A DNA stretch of 64,000 nucleotides from Apoda limacodes. Taxonomy: Eukaryota; Arthropoda; Insecta; Lepidoptera; Limacodidae. The stretch spans positions 1,706,501 through 1,770,500 of the forward strand of contig OX291557.1 of the NCBI GenBank assembly GCA_946406115.1, written 5' to 3'. Shown here one piece after another: positions 11,151 through 23,412 of this stretch. The notes beneath the pieces are model-generated. The model worked only from the letters and a program-made list of their open reading frames with translations, searched no databases and was not told the DNA's origin. The translations under genes were made by a program, and so were the position numbers. How positions within the stretch are numbered: the stretch's first letter is position 1; the number at the start of each line of letters is the position of its first letter.

Positions 11151-12254
11151 TAAGAAATAGAAAACAGACTCTTAGAAATATGTGCAATTAACAATAGGTA
11201 TGTATAAAAGTCAAATTAAATTTATTACAAAGATGGATCATAACAAAAATGCATTTGATTTTTTTTTCACTCACACAATACACTACACTTCTTATTGTAT
11301 TCGTTCGTAAACATGAGTACAATACAGTACTTATGCACTAGTTTTTGGTTTCTTACCATATTTTATTTAGTTACAATTACAAAATTGTAAGTAAAAAAGG
11401 ATGAATGTCTAAAAACAATATTATAAATGAACAACATAAACAAATACCGTAGTATTTACGCAAAAGCTCGAAAAAATCCCCATTTGCTTATCACCCACTT
11501 AGGCAATGTCGTCGGATGAACAACCTAAATGTCTAGAATCGCTAAAGGCCAGTACTTGTAAATTGTAAATAAAATAAGAGACATTAATTAGACTTCTTCT
11601 AACATGTTATTTCTTCCATGGATCTGAACAAGAAACAGTTTATGATTTGCATGAAATAATTAAAATTCTAATGCCAAATTTTTAGGTTTGGTAAGCTAGT
11701 TAGTACTGCATAAAAATCAGTGAATTGGGTGTTAGTTTACCTAGTTAATAAACTAACAAACAAATGAAAACTACTCTTTAATGTACATTAAAAAACTTAT
11801 TACAATATAATTATGTATTTTTTTATGTATTGTTCATAAAGTATGAGTGTAAAGTATGAGCACACGAGGTTAAGAAATGTTACAAAAAGTAAAATTTTAC
11901 TTAGTAGCAGTTTCCAACTTCTTCCCATATTATAATGGTATTTGAGCCCCCTCGAATGTTAAAAAGATTATTGTGAGCATCTTTGTAAGAAACTTCACCA
12001 CTGAAAAACAATAGAGCCAAAATACATTTATTATTACTATTAGAATGTAAAGTATTTCAAGTAAGTAGGTTCCCTCTCCCCCTTTTTCCATTTGTAATGA
12101 TTTCAAGAGAAAAAAGTACACTAAATATTAGGTTACTTTGATGCATCTTAGCAATGTGAAGGAATAATTGCCATTTTTCTTTCGGCTTGACTAACAAATA
12201 TTGATATTTCAATTTTTCAGAAATAGTGTAGCTTACTATTAGTAAAAGAATTTT
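11151..12254. other. AT-rich, no gene seen
   Basis: No ORF with coding character, no terminal repeats and no tandem array were seen here. Confidence 0.4.
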
Positions 12255-12306
12255 TAGATTTTTTTATACCACTAAGGTGGCAAACAAGCTACGGTCTGCC
12301 TGATGA
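12255..12306 (-). repeat. LINE tail fragment
   Basis: The segment reads CCACTAAGGTGGCAAACAAG, then CTACGGTCTGCCTGATGA. It is the inverted form of the tail at 20515-20560 of the LINE ending at 20580, so only the last ~50 bases of another copy survive. Confidence 0.65.
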
Positions 12307-14563
12307 CCCTTCAAAAATCTAATAACTTCTTTTTGAAGAACCAAACCAAAGGAAGTTTCTCTGAAATACACATATACAAAATATATAAAAAAGGAAGTTT
12401 ACATATACGAATAGCAATTTTAACAAATATAATTTTTATTCACAACTATCCCTTACGGTCTGTTGGTTCCACTAGTGGGTTCAGTAGGATTTACAAGTAC
12501 TTGTGGTTCCACTATGCATCACCGTGGAACTATGTACAAGGAATTGTGAATACTGTTGGTTCCACTATTGTTGTAAAGATAAGTACCGTACTTTGTATAT
12601 ATGTAGCCTATAGTTTTGTGTTAAAATGAACGGATGTCTTGACACATCAACAGTTATAAATAAGAGTTAAATAGTATATTTTAATTTAACAGTAAATATT
12701 TGCGAGAATGATGCAAGATTTACGTTTTTTAAAGAGAAAAGGTGGAACAGGTTGATTTTCAAAGGTTATCAATTTTATAGACACAGGGTTTTTGTTATAA
12801 AAATGCGAGAACTAGAAGGATTTGCAGCCATAAGAAGAAAGGCAATTGTTCTGGGTCAATAACAGTATACGTAAGTACTTTTGGACTTCTCTTTTTTGTA
12901 TGTTTTTTTAATTTTTTGTTATATTCTTTTCGGATGACAGGGGTCAAACTAGACAGGGCTATATCTCCGTAAATATTAATCGTAGACTAGTAGTCATCAA
13001 GCTCTTCTTGTCGGATGACAGCTGTCAAATTGTAAATAGTTTATAGTTAAACCTATGGTAAACTATCATCCGACAAGTTTAGTGGCAATGGGTAAGAAGT
13101 GGCCCAATCTGCTAAAAGATTTAGGATGTATTCGAACAAACTAGTATAACTCTTATCCTAAGGTTAAAATCGGTAATTACTCTTGAGATAGTGAATTTTA
13201 CGTTTTACCAAGTCTTGTTCTAGGACAAGTCTCCCTGATCGAGAGTCGTTATACGGCCAAAACAAAGAGAATATAATCACTATGTTCAAGAGTTGGCACT
13301 TCCATATAGTCACACTAGCACGCAACATTACAGCAAAATCAATTTGACCAACATTATAAATTGTAGTGATAGCTGTCCCGTAGGTACATAGGAAAATTAT
13401 CGATATCGATATTTCCCTAATCGTCGGGCACTGTAGTGTTTATTCAGGATTTTGTTTTATAATGAAAATAAAGATTTATTTACAAAATAAAAGACTTACT
13501 AGAAAGATTTTACCTTTTTATTGTCAATATCAAATTAATGAGGTCCATTTTTTGAGAATCATAGAAATTAAAAAAAGCGTAAAAATTTTAGTGTTTATTA
13601 AAATTTTAAAGTAAAAAGTATAGAGCAAATGATTAAAAGTAAAATACTTTTATTTATTTTGCTTTGCTTCTGTGCTATTTTTTGGGTACTAGCCGCAACT
13701 CCGCCATAACAAAATCAGTGTTTATTATTTGACATTGTCTATTTGTATTTATAAGTTTTTTAACAGGCAAGTAGGCTAAATCTCCGTTACCAACAAAACA
13801 GTTTTTGCTCTGACAACTGAAACAAATAAACATTATATTGAGACAAAATATACACTGGCTAAATGGTTTAACAATTATGAAAATATATCACAAAATTTAT
13901 TAAGATACAAAATATACTTATCGATATCGAGAAATTTAAATTTTTACTTACGGTAGCAATAAAGTAGTAGCAATATGTATAAAATTTTACTTTTTTAGTG
14001 TGATACGTATTGTCTTCAAATATATTAAATTATATAGATTAAATTCACTGACAGATCATAAACGACAGGGAGTGATGGCAACACGACAAATATATATTAT
14101 AATGCGTCCAAATAATAAAAATCAGCTAAGTCAAACAGGTTGTTTTCAAAAATAGATTCCGTATTAAGTAGGATAACATTTTCGTTCTTATTGGTTAATC
14201 GTGGTTTCATAGTTTCATACGATTGTTTCCTTTTGTGAAGTGACGCCGAACTGGGCCAAAATGAATAGAGTAAGCAGGTTCTCCCGGAATTATTTTATTG
14301 GCGGCCGCTTGTCATTTAAGTTTGTTTCTAAAAGGCGTATGACAAGAAAAGGGAATTTTACTAGATTAACAATATTCATCTTCGAAAATGCAATAAACAT
14401 GAAAAGTAAGTACCTTAAAAATAATATTTGGGTAATACTTTTAAATATTCTATTTATTATATTATATATTATATATTATATATTATATATTATATAAAGC
14501 CGAAATTCATTATTTATTTCAAAAAATAAACTTATTAGGAATAAAGAACCTCTGTAACTACAT

Positions 14564-14594
<31 letters not shown>

Positions 14595-14693
14595 ATATGT
14601 ACTTTGTTAAAACAAAAATCGGTACTGAAAATTACGATTCATTTTGTAGTTCGAAAGCAATAACCCAAACTTCATTTTCTCCTTGAACACATC
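12307..14693. other. AT-rich intergenic or intronic DNA with one dispersed repeat piece
   Basis: No gene is seen. About 12935-13075 contains two degenerate pieces of the 104-bp unit found in the array at 17949 (GGATGACAGCTGTCAAA, GGGCTATATCTCCGTAA, CGTAGACTAGTA). AT microsatellites occur at 14455-14497 and 14562-14596. Confidence 0.5.
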
Positions 14694-15446
14694 TAGTCTA
14701 TTGAAATGTTACAATTTAAGGACCGAATATTGTATTTGTTAGAGGACGCAATTTTATTTTTGGGACATGTGAAAGATTTTGGAAGATGTCCGAGGAGTAG
14801 GCCTACTGGGAAAACCACGTAAAAAAAAACGCGCCTACAGGCTCTACCTCATAGGTGGCGGGAAAAAGAGTTAGGAATGAATAAGTAAAGTTGTACGAAT
14901 TTAACAAAAAAAATTTAAGAATATATTTACAATAAAAAAAAAATCAAAAATAAGTTAAAAATTTCGTTTTGACCGGATTCTCATGAGCATTGACGAACCC
15001 GGTCAACTTTGGAGCGCTGTAACAGCGTTTTAAATCAATGAAATTAAAAAAAAAATTACAGAGAAAAATTGTCCGTAAAAGATCATCTACAAAATTGGTC
15101 TGAGGTAATTTTTTTGTAAAATGTATTAAAAAAAAGTTATAGAGCAAAAACTTTTTTGCTTATAACTTCTTTAATTTTTAATTTAGGGCAAAAAGTTATA
15201 TCAACATATTTGTAGGCAAAACAATTTGCTACAAATTATGTCCTTACGAATTTTTTGTAAGACGCATAGTTTCCGAGATATCGCGAAAAAAGTGTTTTCA
15301 CCCCTTTTTCCAAGATGGTGGCCGGATGACAAGGGTGGCGATCCCTCAAACTTGAGGTTAAGTTTCTGTTGACCCCCACACATGTCCCAAAAATAAAATT
15401 GCGTCCTCTAACAAATGCAAACCTCATGTAACATTTCAATGGACTA
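14694..15446. mobile_element. MITE-like element with ~75-bp imperfect inverted ends
   Basis: The left end reads TAGTCTATTGAAATGTTAC and the right end is its complement with one change (TAGTCCATTGAAATGTTAC). About 20 bases further in, TTTGTTAGAGGACGCAATTT and TATTTTTGGGACATGTG are shared by both arms. ORFs inside show no transposase. The terminal TA could be a mariner-type target site, but this is inference. Confidence 0.75.
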
Positions 15447-15789
15447 ATCTGTTTATCGTTTCGGCTGGGCAGGCTAAACTACTATTTAATCAATTCGAAT
15501 ATCGTTTTTTACAAAATAAAAAATCGCTGCGTTGCCATGTAAGTGGTAACTATGCCACCTTAAAACTGTACTGCTTTAAACATTTTAATTATTTGAAAAT
15601 AACAAACGATGACTTTTTATTTATTATTATTTTATTATTATTTTATGTTTACACACCATCAGTCAGCTAAGTAGTTCCTATTGTTTTAGATTGAACTTTT
15701 GCATAACTTGTTACTAGTTATTCTAAACAGCTAGCTGTTCACGATATTTTGTTTTTTGTCACCAAACAACTTTTTAACAAAAAAAAAAA

Positions 15790-16215
15790 AACAACTTGCG
15801 TGCATTTAGTGCATCTTTTCAAAGGTTTCATGCAAGTGAAGTCTGTTAGGTACATAGACAACAACTTCAAATTGTAATTCAGTTCAGGTTTTTGGAAATA
15901 AGTAATTATATTTACCTTCCTAGTGCCTCTTTTTGAAGCCGGTAGTTTTTTTTTATTAATTTATTTTTATTTTTTACTTTTAAGTGACGAATTGCTTTTT
16001 TCGTAAACTAAACTTATACTAAAACATCTACACTCGTATCAAAATTTTATACTATCATCAACAGTTTCACCAGTTCCAAATTAATACCAATTTTTTTTGA
16101 CCAAAAGTTTAAGTTTTAATATAGGACTTCCTCGGAAGTATACGCTTTTAAGTAAAAAAAATATTTTGCAAATCCATCTATATATGACGGAGTTATGCCC
16201 GAACATACATAAAAA
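15790..16215 (-). repeat. Dispersed element of the CCGACTTCAAAAA family, copy 1
   Basis: On the minus strand the order of words is GGGCATAACTCCGTCATATA, ACTGGTGAAAC, CGTCACTTAAAAGTA, CCGGCTTCAAAAAG and AAATAATTACTTATT-like text. The same order occurs at 30262-30755 and 61065-61590. It is non-coding and probably a non-autonomous transposon. Confidence 0.65.
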
Positions 16216-17060
16216 AAATTACAGAAACAGAGCTTAAATAATTTCACTGGTGCAGTTTTTCAATTTTGAAAAACATACAGTAGGCCGCATATCAAGCTAA
16301 CCTGAGTAGATTTTGAACCCAAGCATAAGAGCAATAGACGTATAAGAGGGATAGAGAAGTTTTATTATTTCGTCTTAAATTAGCTCTCTGCAACCGTTAC
16401 ATTATGAATGAATGAGAGCCAAGCAATGTCACGTCCTTGTTCGACGATTTATCTGTAGCTAAACATTATAGTTGTAGGTTTGTAGGGGTGAGGTGAGTAG
16501 TAGTAGCCTACTGTACGAACATATTACTATTATCGCTCGTAATTTAGTTTTCCTGTATTCCTAGAAAATTTTCTTGTGATCTGCTTATATAGGTACGGCA
16601 CAATGTCCCCCAGAAAAATACACACCACAGTAACAACAGTTTTGTAAAACAATTAAAATTATCCCTTAAAAAACATAGTATAGGCTATGAGATTATCTTA
16701 AAGACTATATGATTACGTACTTTACTGATAATAAATTATCAAATTTAAAAAATATGGCAAGTGGTCGTTCTGATCATCACGTTCAACATATGTCTATATT
16801 AGCTATCCACAGTTTAAAAAAGAATTATTTACAAAAAAAGAGACGAGGAAATTATTTATTTCGGAGAAATGTTACCGAAAACAAATTGGTCAGCTATGTC
16901 AGCAGTATGACAATGTAAACGCATATTTAATAATATCTTTACTAAAAATGGGGTAGACAAAAAAAAAAATTTGATATGATTCCTGAGAAAAAGGATCTTG
17001 ACTGAGTGACAGAAGACGGACAACAAAGTGATCGTATTCCGTTTTCTCCTTTTGAGGATA
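16216..17060. other. No gene seen; repeat fragment at its right edge
   Basis: About 17010-17058 (GACGGACAACAAAGTGATCG, then CCGTTTTCTCCTTTTGAGGA) is a piece of a repeat also present at 58385-58455 and 50125-50195. An ORF at 16709-16918 has no recognisable motif. Confidence 0.45.
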
Positions 17061-17099
17061 CATTGCTATGAAGATGACAGTACTGGAGACGCTTTTTAC

Positions 17100-19648
17100 C
17101 GCTGTGGACACGTAGTCCGACTGCTTTGTCCGATGGATCGGACCACGAGATTTTTTTTTTCCTGTTGGTTCGATTATGGATTCGGACTATAAAAACTACG
17201 GTTTTCTTGGACCACGTAGTCCTACCAATCGGACGACCTGAACTTTAGTTTTCTTGTTAGTTCGATTAAGGGATCGGACTACAAAAATGATTTATTTCTT
17301 AGACCACATGGTCCAACTGTGGGACCATGCGTTCCAAGAAAGCAACTTGTACACTGAACGAAGTTCCATATGGTGCATTATATACTTAGATGATGGTATA
17401 GGCAGATGGTGGATGCCAGAAAATTATGTCCGCGGCACTTTTTATATTCAAATAATGCTACGTTACAGTTGTAGTTCACACGCACGGTCATACACGCAGT
17501 GTGGTGTGGTTTGAAGTGTATCTTTTAGAAGTTGCTTTTACAGTGGGAGCCAATAAGCGAGATGCCAGCTGTCAAATTATGAAGGGCTATATCTCCGTAA
17601 CTTTTAATCGTAGACTAGTATTTTCTTTATAGAAGTGGTAAATTTAATCGAGAACTTCATTTCAGATGACAGCTGTCAAACTAGAAAGGTCTTTATCTCC
17701 GTAACTATTGATCATAGACTAGTATTTTCTTTACGGAAGTGGTAGATTTAATCAAGATCTTTATTTCTGATGACAGCTGTTAAATTATGAAGAGCTATAT
17801 CTCCGGAACTATTGATAGAGTAGAGTAATAGTTTCTTTACAGAAGTAATAGATCTTATCATTTAATATTTTTAAAATCAACTTTTATTAATTATTATCAC
17901 TACCATAGTATAAAACAAAGTCCTAGTCCTTTTAGCCCTTTTTAGTTTGACAGCTGTCATCCGAAATAAAGATCTGAAAGAGATCTATCACATCTGTAAC
18001 GAAACTACTAGTCTACCATCAATAGCTTCGGAGATATAGCCCTGTTTAGTTTGACAGCTGTCATCCGAAATAAAGATCTGAAAGAGATCTATCACTTATG
18101 TTATGAAACTACTAGTCTACGATTAACTGTTTTGAAATTGCAGCACTTTCTAGTTTGACAGCTGTCATCTGAAACAGCGGTCTGGATGAGATCTATCACT
18201 TCTGTAATGAAACAACTAGTCTACCATCAATAGCTTCAGAGATATAGCCCTGTTTAGTTTGACAGCTGTCATCCGAAATAAAGATCTGAAAGAGATCTAT
18301 CACTTCTGTTATGAAACTACTAGTCTACCATCAATAGTTTCAGAGATATAGCCCTTTGTAGTTTGACAGCTGTCATCCGAAATAAAGATCTGAAAGAGAT
18401 CTATCACATCTGTAATGAAACTACTAGTCTACCATCAATAGCTTCAGAGATATAGCCCTGTTTAGTTTGACAGCTGTCATCCGAAATAAAGAACTGAAAG
18501 AGATCTATCACTTCTGTTATGAAACTACTAGTCTACGATTAACTGTTTTGAAATTGCAGCACTTTCTAGTTTTACAGCTGTCATCCGAAATAAAGATCAT
18601 TAAAGAGATCTATCACTTCTGTGATGAAACTACTAGTCTACCATCAATAGTTTCAGAGATATAGCCCTTTGTAATTTGACAGCTGTCATCCGAAATAAAG
18701 ATCTGAAAGAGATCTATCATATCTGTAATGAAACTACTAGTCTACCATCAATAGCTTCAGAGATATAGCCCTGTTTAGTTTGACAGCTGTCATCCGAAAT
18801 AAAGATCTGAAAGAGATCTATCACTTCTGTTATGAAACTACTAGTCTACGATTAACTGTTTTGAAATTGCAGCACTTTCTAGTTTGACAGCTGTCATCTG
18901 AAACAACGGTCTTGATGAGATCTATTACTTCTGTAATGAAACAACTAGTCTACCATCAATAGTTTCAGAGATATAGCCCTTTGTAGTTTGACAGCTGTCA
19001 TCCGAAATAAAGATCTATCACGTCTGTAATGAAACTACTAGTCTACCATCAATAGTTTCAGAGATATAGCCTTTGTAATTTGACAGCTGTCATCCGAAAT
19101 AAAGATCTTCAAAGAGATCTATCACTTCTGTAATGAAACTACTCTCCTACGATTAATACACACACACAAACATACACTTAAAAGTAAGGAAAACTATGTA
19201 GACATAGGATTTTTTCCGTTGAAAACTACGTGGAGACTATTTAACACAATTGCACAATTTCTGCCACAAAGCAAATCTGTCCTACAGCGAACAAAGCACC
19301 CATTTACGCTTAGACCGCTGAATCGATTTACATGAAATTTGGTATGGAGATAGTTTAATTCCCGGGTCTGCACAATTGCCTTCTGGAGACCCTGATGATT
19401 TGTCCGACTGGGATCTGACTACGGAAATTTAACATTTCCTTGTCCTCCTATGATCGAACTAATAAAAGTTGAGATTCCTCGTAGTCCGATCAATCGAACC
19501 ATCACTAGAAAAAAAAATTATGTGGTCCGATCAGTCGGAAAAAGCGAAATTTCAAATTCTTATAGTCCGATTAATCGAACCAACTGGAAAAAAAAGTCCT
19601 CATAGTCCGATCCATCGGACAAAGCAGTCGGACGACGTGTCCACAGGG
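17100..19648. mobile_element. Foldback-type element with 8-bp target duplication and inverted 104-bp arrays
   Basis: An exact CTTTTTAC duplication flanks it (17092-17099 and 19649-19656), and removing it restores the RT reading text on both sides. Ends are inverted: CGCTGTGGACACG at the left, and the complement of CCCTGTGGACACG at the right. The arms (about 17100-17290 and 19440-19648) carry several palindromic subrepeats of the form GTCCGATnnATCGGAC. Inside are arrays of a 104-bp unit, inverted at 17530-17870 and direct at 17949-19150. No transposase is present. An 8-bp duplication is known for hAT, P and some foldback elements; I cannot assign the superfamily. Confidence 0.88.
17949..19150 (+). 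repeat. 104-bp tandem array, about 12 units
   Basis: Each unit starts with TTTGACAGCTGTCATCCGAA and includes GATCTATCACTTCTGTAATG, AACTACTAGTCTAC and GAGATATAGCCCT. The palindrome GACAGCTGTC (or its mutated form) begins at 17949, 18053, 18157, 18261, 18365, 18469, 18573, 18678, 18782, 18886, 18990 and 19082. The spacing is 104 or 105 except for a shortened last step. A variant unit (GATTAACTGTTTTGAAATTG) precedes the palindromes at 18157, 18573 and 18886. Confidence 0.95.
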
Positions 19649-20510
19649 CTTTTTACACGGGTCGTGCAAACATCACTCGTTCCGTTGTGGAGGAAAACCG
19701 CGGAGAACTTGTGTCTCAAATCGAGACCACACTGTCCAAGGTCTCTGACTGGGGACGGGTAAACTTGGTCCGATTCAACCCTACAAAGACACAAGTGTGC
19801 GCGTTCACCGCTAAGAAAACTCCATTCACTGTAGTCCCACAATTCCAGAACACTCCCCTCTCCATCACCAAGAGCATTGGGATCCTTGATGTCGACATCT
19901 CGAGCGATGTTCAGTTCCGAGATCATTTACAAGATAAGGTGAAGCTGGCGTCCAAAAAACTTGGTGTACTCAAGCAAGAGCGAAGCAGTACTTCACGTCG
20001 GGGCAAAGGTTGTTACTTTACAAGTCGCAAGTTCGGCCCCATATGGAGTACTGCTGCCATCTCCGGGCAGGTGCATCCGGATACCAGCTTTGCCCTTTTG
20101 ACTCGGTTCAACGACGGGCTGTGAGAATTGTCGACGATTCCAAACTCACTTACGGTATCGAGCCCTTAAGTCTGAGGAGAGACTTTGCCTCCCTGTGTGT
20201 GTTGTACCGCTTGTACAATGGGTTGTGTTCTGAGGAATTGATCGAAATGATGCCCACGGCTACTTTCTACCATCGCACCGCTCGCCATCGGCAGGGAATT
20301 CATTCTCACACTTTAGAACCTAATTGGTCGCTTACAGTGCGATTTCAGAGAAACTTCCTCTCGCGAATGCTTAAGTTGTGGAATGAGCTTCCTGCCAAGG
20401 TTTTCTGCAAGGACTACAGTATGGAGTTCTTCAAGAAAGAAATTATTAGATTTCTGAAGGGTCGGCAGCGCGCAAGTGATGGTGTTGCAAGCGTCTATAG
20501 GCTACGGTGA
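19649..20510 (+). pseudogene. LINE ORF2, C-terminal part of the reverse transcriptase and beyond
   Basis: The frame from 19657 gives SVVEENRGELVSQIETTLSK, then VRFNPTKTQVCAFTAKK and SIGILDVDISSDVQF. A one-base shift near 19978 moves it to the frame that reads YFTSGQRLLLYKSQVRPHME and LCPFDSVQRRAVRIVDD, ending VYRLR at 20510. These are the thumb and post-RT motifs of insect Jockey/CR1-like LINEs. With the truncation, the insertion and the frameshift it is not functional. Confidence 0.9.
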
Positions 20511-20580
20511 CCGCTTACCATCAGGCGGACCGTAAGCTTGTTTGCCACCATAGTGGCATAAAAAAAAAAAAAAAAAAAAA

Positions 20581-22569
20581 CAAAATTACTAAATAACACG
20601 CTTTCGTCACTAAACCCAAACTAATTGAGCCCAAACTCGAGATGTTTACTGGTAACTGTAATATTTTAGATGTAAATGAAACACAAGTGTGCGAGCAGAC
20701 TATGTATTCTCGACTGCCGAACCGAAATCATACGAGCCTCAAACACTTATATAGTCGAACAATTTATAAGGTGAAGGTAGGTACTACAGTAACCATAAAA
20801 AAGTTCCCCTATCCACGTCCAAGATGCATTATCAGACCCTCGCTTGCTAAGTGTATTGTATGGAAAGCGTTAAAACAAACCTAATGAGCCCCTTGAAGGG
20901 TTACTAGTAACTATTGAAGAGTTCCACTATCCACCTTTTGTATCCATCAATCAGCTCGATAGAACCGGTATCGGTATTAGTACATACATACATTTGCAAA
21001 GTTTTAAATCAATACGGTAATAAAATTGAGTTGGTTGAATTTAACTTCCAAGATTTGTAAACCTAATAAAAGCGTGTTAACGAAGGTCAGTGGCCGCTAC
21101 TGAACAATCTGTACCTACTCTATCACTTATTGTGCGGTATTATGTAGCAGTCTCATCGTTACGTCATTCAAAATCTGTTAAGATAAAAAAGTGTCTACCT
21201 AGTTACCTAGGTACCTAAATTGCATAAAAACACAAAATTTAAACTTTTTAATACACACATAATAATAATAATTTTGAGTTTATTTTCAGTAGTTAAGTAA
21301 TTCCTTAGGCATTTTCAGGTTAAAATGCCTAAGGTACCTAATGGTCGAATAAATAAAAACACAAGAACACGAACAAAAGGTACCTACGCCAGACTCGTGA
21401 ATTCGGGAGTAAAATGTATTTATACCCACTTTCACGAATCTCTAGAGATAAGACCTAGCTTACTTCCATACACTATTCTTTAGAATTCCCGAGTCTGAAG
21501 TGCTCGGGACATCACACAGTTAGGTACCTGCACGGTTTTTCGGACTCTCAACAATGTTATACCTACCACAGTCGTAACATTTGTTATAACATAAGCGCCG
21601 GACCAGTAAGGCGAATATAATACGAATACTGGTATTTTGCACCGGACGGACCTTGCCGTTCTTGTATCTCGACTTGCGCGGTCAACGTCTTCTATCGGCG
21701 CCGAGTATCAACTACACGAGTACATTCGGAATCGCGGTAATTTACCATTACTAGACAGGCTCGAAATCTTTTGAAATCAAAATTTGAAGATCTTTTTAAT
21801 AGGTAGGTACTTGAGGCGAGACATTACTTACACTTGAAATAAAGAAGAAATTAAAAAAAAATCAGAAAGTCGAGTTTTGTTGAATATGTAGTCTACCTAC
21901 TTACTGATTGTCTTTGATGTAATTCTACGATCATTATATAAGATGTAGGTATAACTTCAATTCACATATTTTTTTATGTAGCTTCAACTTTAGACACTTA
22001 GTTTGTTATTAAAAATGTCTTTTTCAATAGGTAGGTACACACACCATTTAAGTTTTTGGTTGGTGTGAAGGTAGGCACTTCTTTTTGTCGCTGGGAAATA
22101 CTTATGGATAGGTATTCATCCAAAAACACGTCACATTACTTACAATGATTTTAGATAAGTATTTTATGAAACACTCCTCATGGTTGGAAACACTACTTAA
22201 GGTCTTACGATGACTTGGCATCACTCGAAATTTAAAATATATGTCAAAGAAAGTTTACTGAAAAAAGCTATTACAACGTTAATGAATACATTAACGATTA
22301 ATATGCTTGGGAGAATTAGCACTTATTAATTTGTATTGGTATTGGTGCATTTAAAATATTTTTTTTTAAATTAAAACATTGTATATTATATTATGTTATA
22401 AGGCTATATTGTATTTTAGTATGAAGTTGAAAAAATATCAAAGATTAACTGCTGAGTTTCTTGCCAGTTCTTCTCGGTAGGAAATCATTCCGAAGCGGTG
22501 GTTTTTTTATTGCACATATTCTCATTGAGCTGTCGTATGAGGTGATTAACATACAAATAGGGTGGAAGG
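20581..22569. other. No gene seen; LINE tail-like fragment near the end
   Basis: An 80-codon ORF at 20642-20884 has no recognisable features. TACCTA-type words are frequent. About 22440-22505 (GAGTTTCTTGCCAGTTCTTC, then CATTCCGAAGCGGTGG) resembles the 3' tail of another LINE family common in Lepidoptera. Confidence 0.45.
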
Positions 22570-23222
22570 TCACCTAGAAGTAAAAACCTATAATTGATAA
22601 AAAAAATGATTCCCGCTCTGGTCCAATTTTTTTATCGCGTTTTTCTAATGATAAATATATTTTTACAATTAATACATAAAAGATTATAACAAAAATATAT
22701 GTTATCATAAATTTATAAATATAACTTGCGCGACAGTACTCATGCGCAAACACCCCCTCCACATTTCGCTCACCGCTAGACTGAGGTGCCGCGGCGTATG
22801 TTAACCAAACTGCCAAGCATTTTGTGAATATAAACTAAACGGTTAATACGGCTCGTCAAGTTTTCAAATTCACGCTTGTGCTTGACGAGTAGGTTGCTAA
22901 GTCTTCCCGTCGTTGTTTCTCCCCCTCTCCCTTCCTCTCTGTCTGTATCTTGTACATATTTAATTCGCGTTAGGATGTTTTGACTGAACTCATACAAAAA
23001 AGAAGTGTAGTTGTGTGTGTGTCCGTGCTGCGCGTCGTCGTCAGCGGCGCGGCGTGTCGTTCCCCGCATGTCTAGGCTGGTTTCGTGTACGATAATAAAT
23101 CGCGTGCGCTTTTCCGGGTTTCCGGTGCTCGTGCGGCGGTCGTTGGGCGGGCGGCTACGCGGCTACACTCGGCTACAGTCGCAGTCGGTCCCGCGCCGCG
23201 CTTACACACTCGTCTCGTCGCT
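22570..23222 (+). promoter_or_regulatory. GC-rich (CpG-rich) region before the exon at 23223
   Basis: GC content and CpG rise sharply from about 23020, in strong contrast with the AT-rich surroundings. This suggests a promoter/5'UTR. ORFs on both strands here are probably composition artefacts. Confidence 0.35.
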
Positions 23223-23412
23223 ATGTACCGTCGCCGCTACCGCGCCTCGCTGGGCCTGGGCTCGTCGCTCTCGTCGCTTTCCTCCTCTTTCTCGACGACA
23301 CTAACGTTCCGCACCAGCAGCGCCGGCGCCGCATCGGCCGCGGTGCGCTCTGACGCGCGCGCCACCGCCGCCAAGCTTAAATCGAAGCATGAGAGCGCCG
23401 GTACTCCACAAG
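23223..23412 (+). CDS. Candidate first coding exon, product unknown
   Basis: From the ATG at 23223 the ORF reads MYRRRYRASLGLGSSLSSLS and continues Ser/Thr/Ala-rich, ending AKLKSKHESAGTPQ before a possible donor (GTGCGT, 23413-23418). The exon leaves one base over (phase 1). Reading upstream in the same frame meets only a GTG, so 23223 is the first ATG. The composition is basic at the N-terminus and low in complexity, which can arise by chance in GC-rich DNA. I do not recognise a family. Confidence 0.4.

Larger units (their letters stand above)
17061..20580 (+). mobile_element. 5'-truncated non-LTR retrotransposon (LINE, Jockey/CR1-like) split by a foldback element
   Basis: The LINE starts near 17061 at HCYEDDSTGD, the RT catalytic YxDD motif. 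It is interrupted at 17100-19648, then continues with YTGRANITRSVV, NPTKTQVCAF and the usual C-terminal half of ORF2. It ends with a tail (CATCAGGCGGACCGTAAGC) and an A-run (20561-20580). Truncation at the 5' end and an A-rich 3' end are typical of LINE insertion. A second partial copy is at 60424-60834. Confidence 0.85.

Noticed and set aside
22776..23304. ORFs on both strands in the GC-rich stretch before 23223
   Set aside because: They overlap each other, lack motifs and follow from low stop-codon density in GC-rich DNA.
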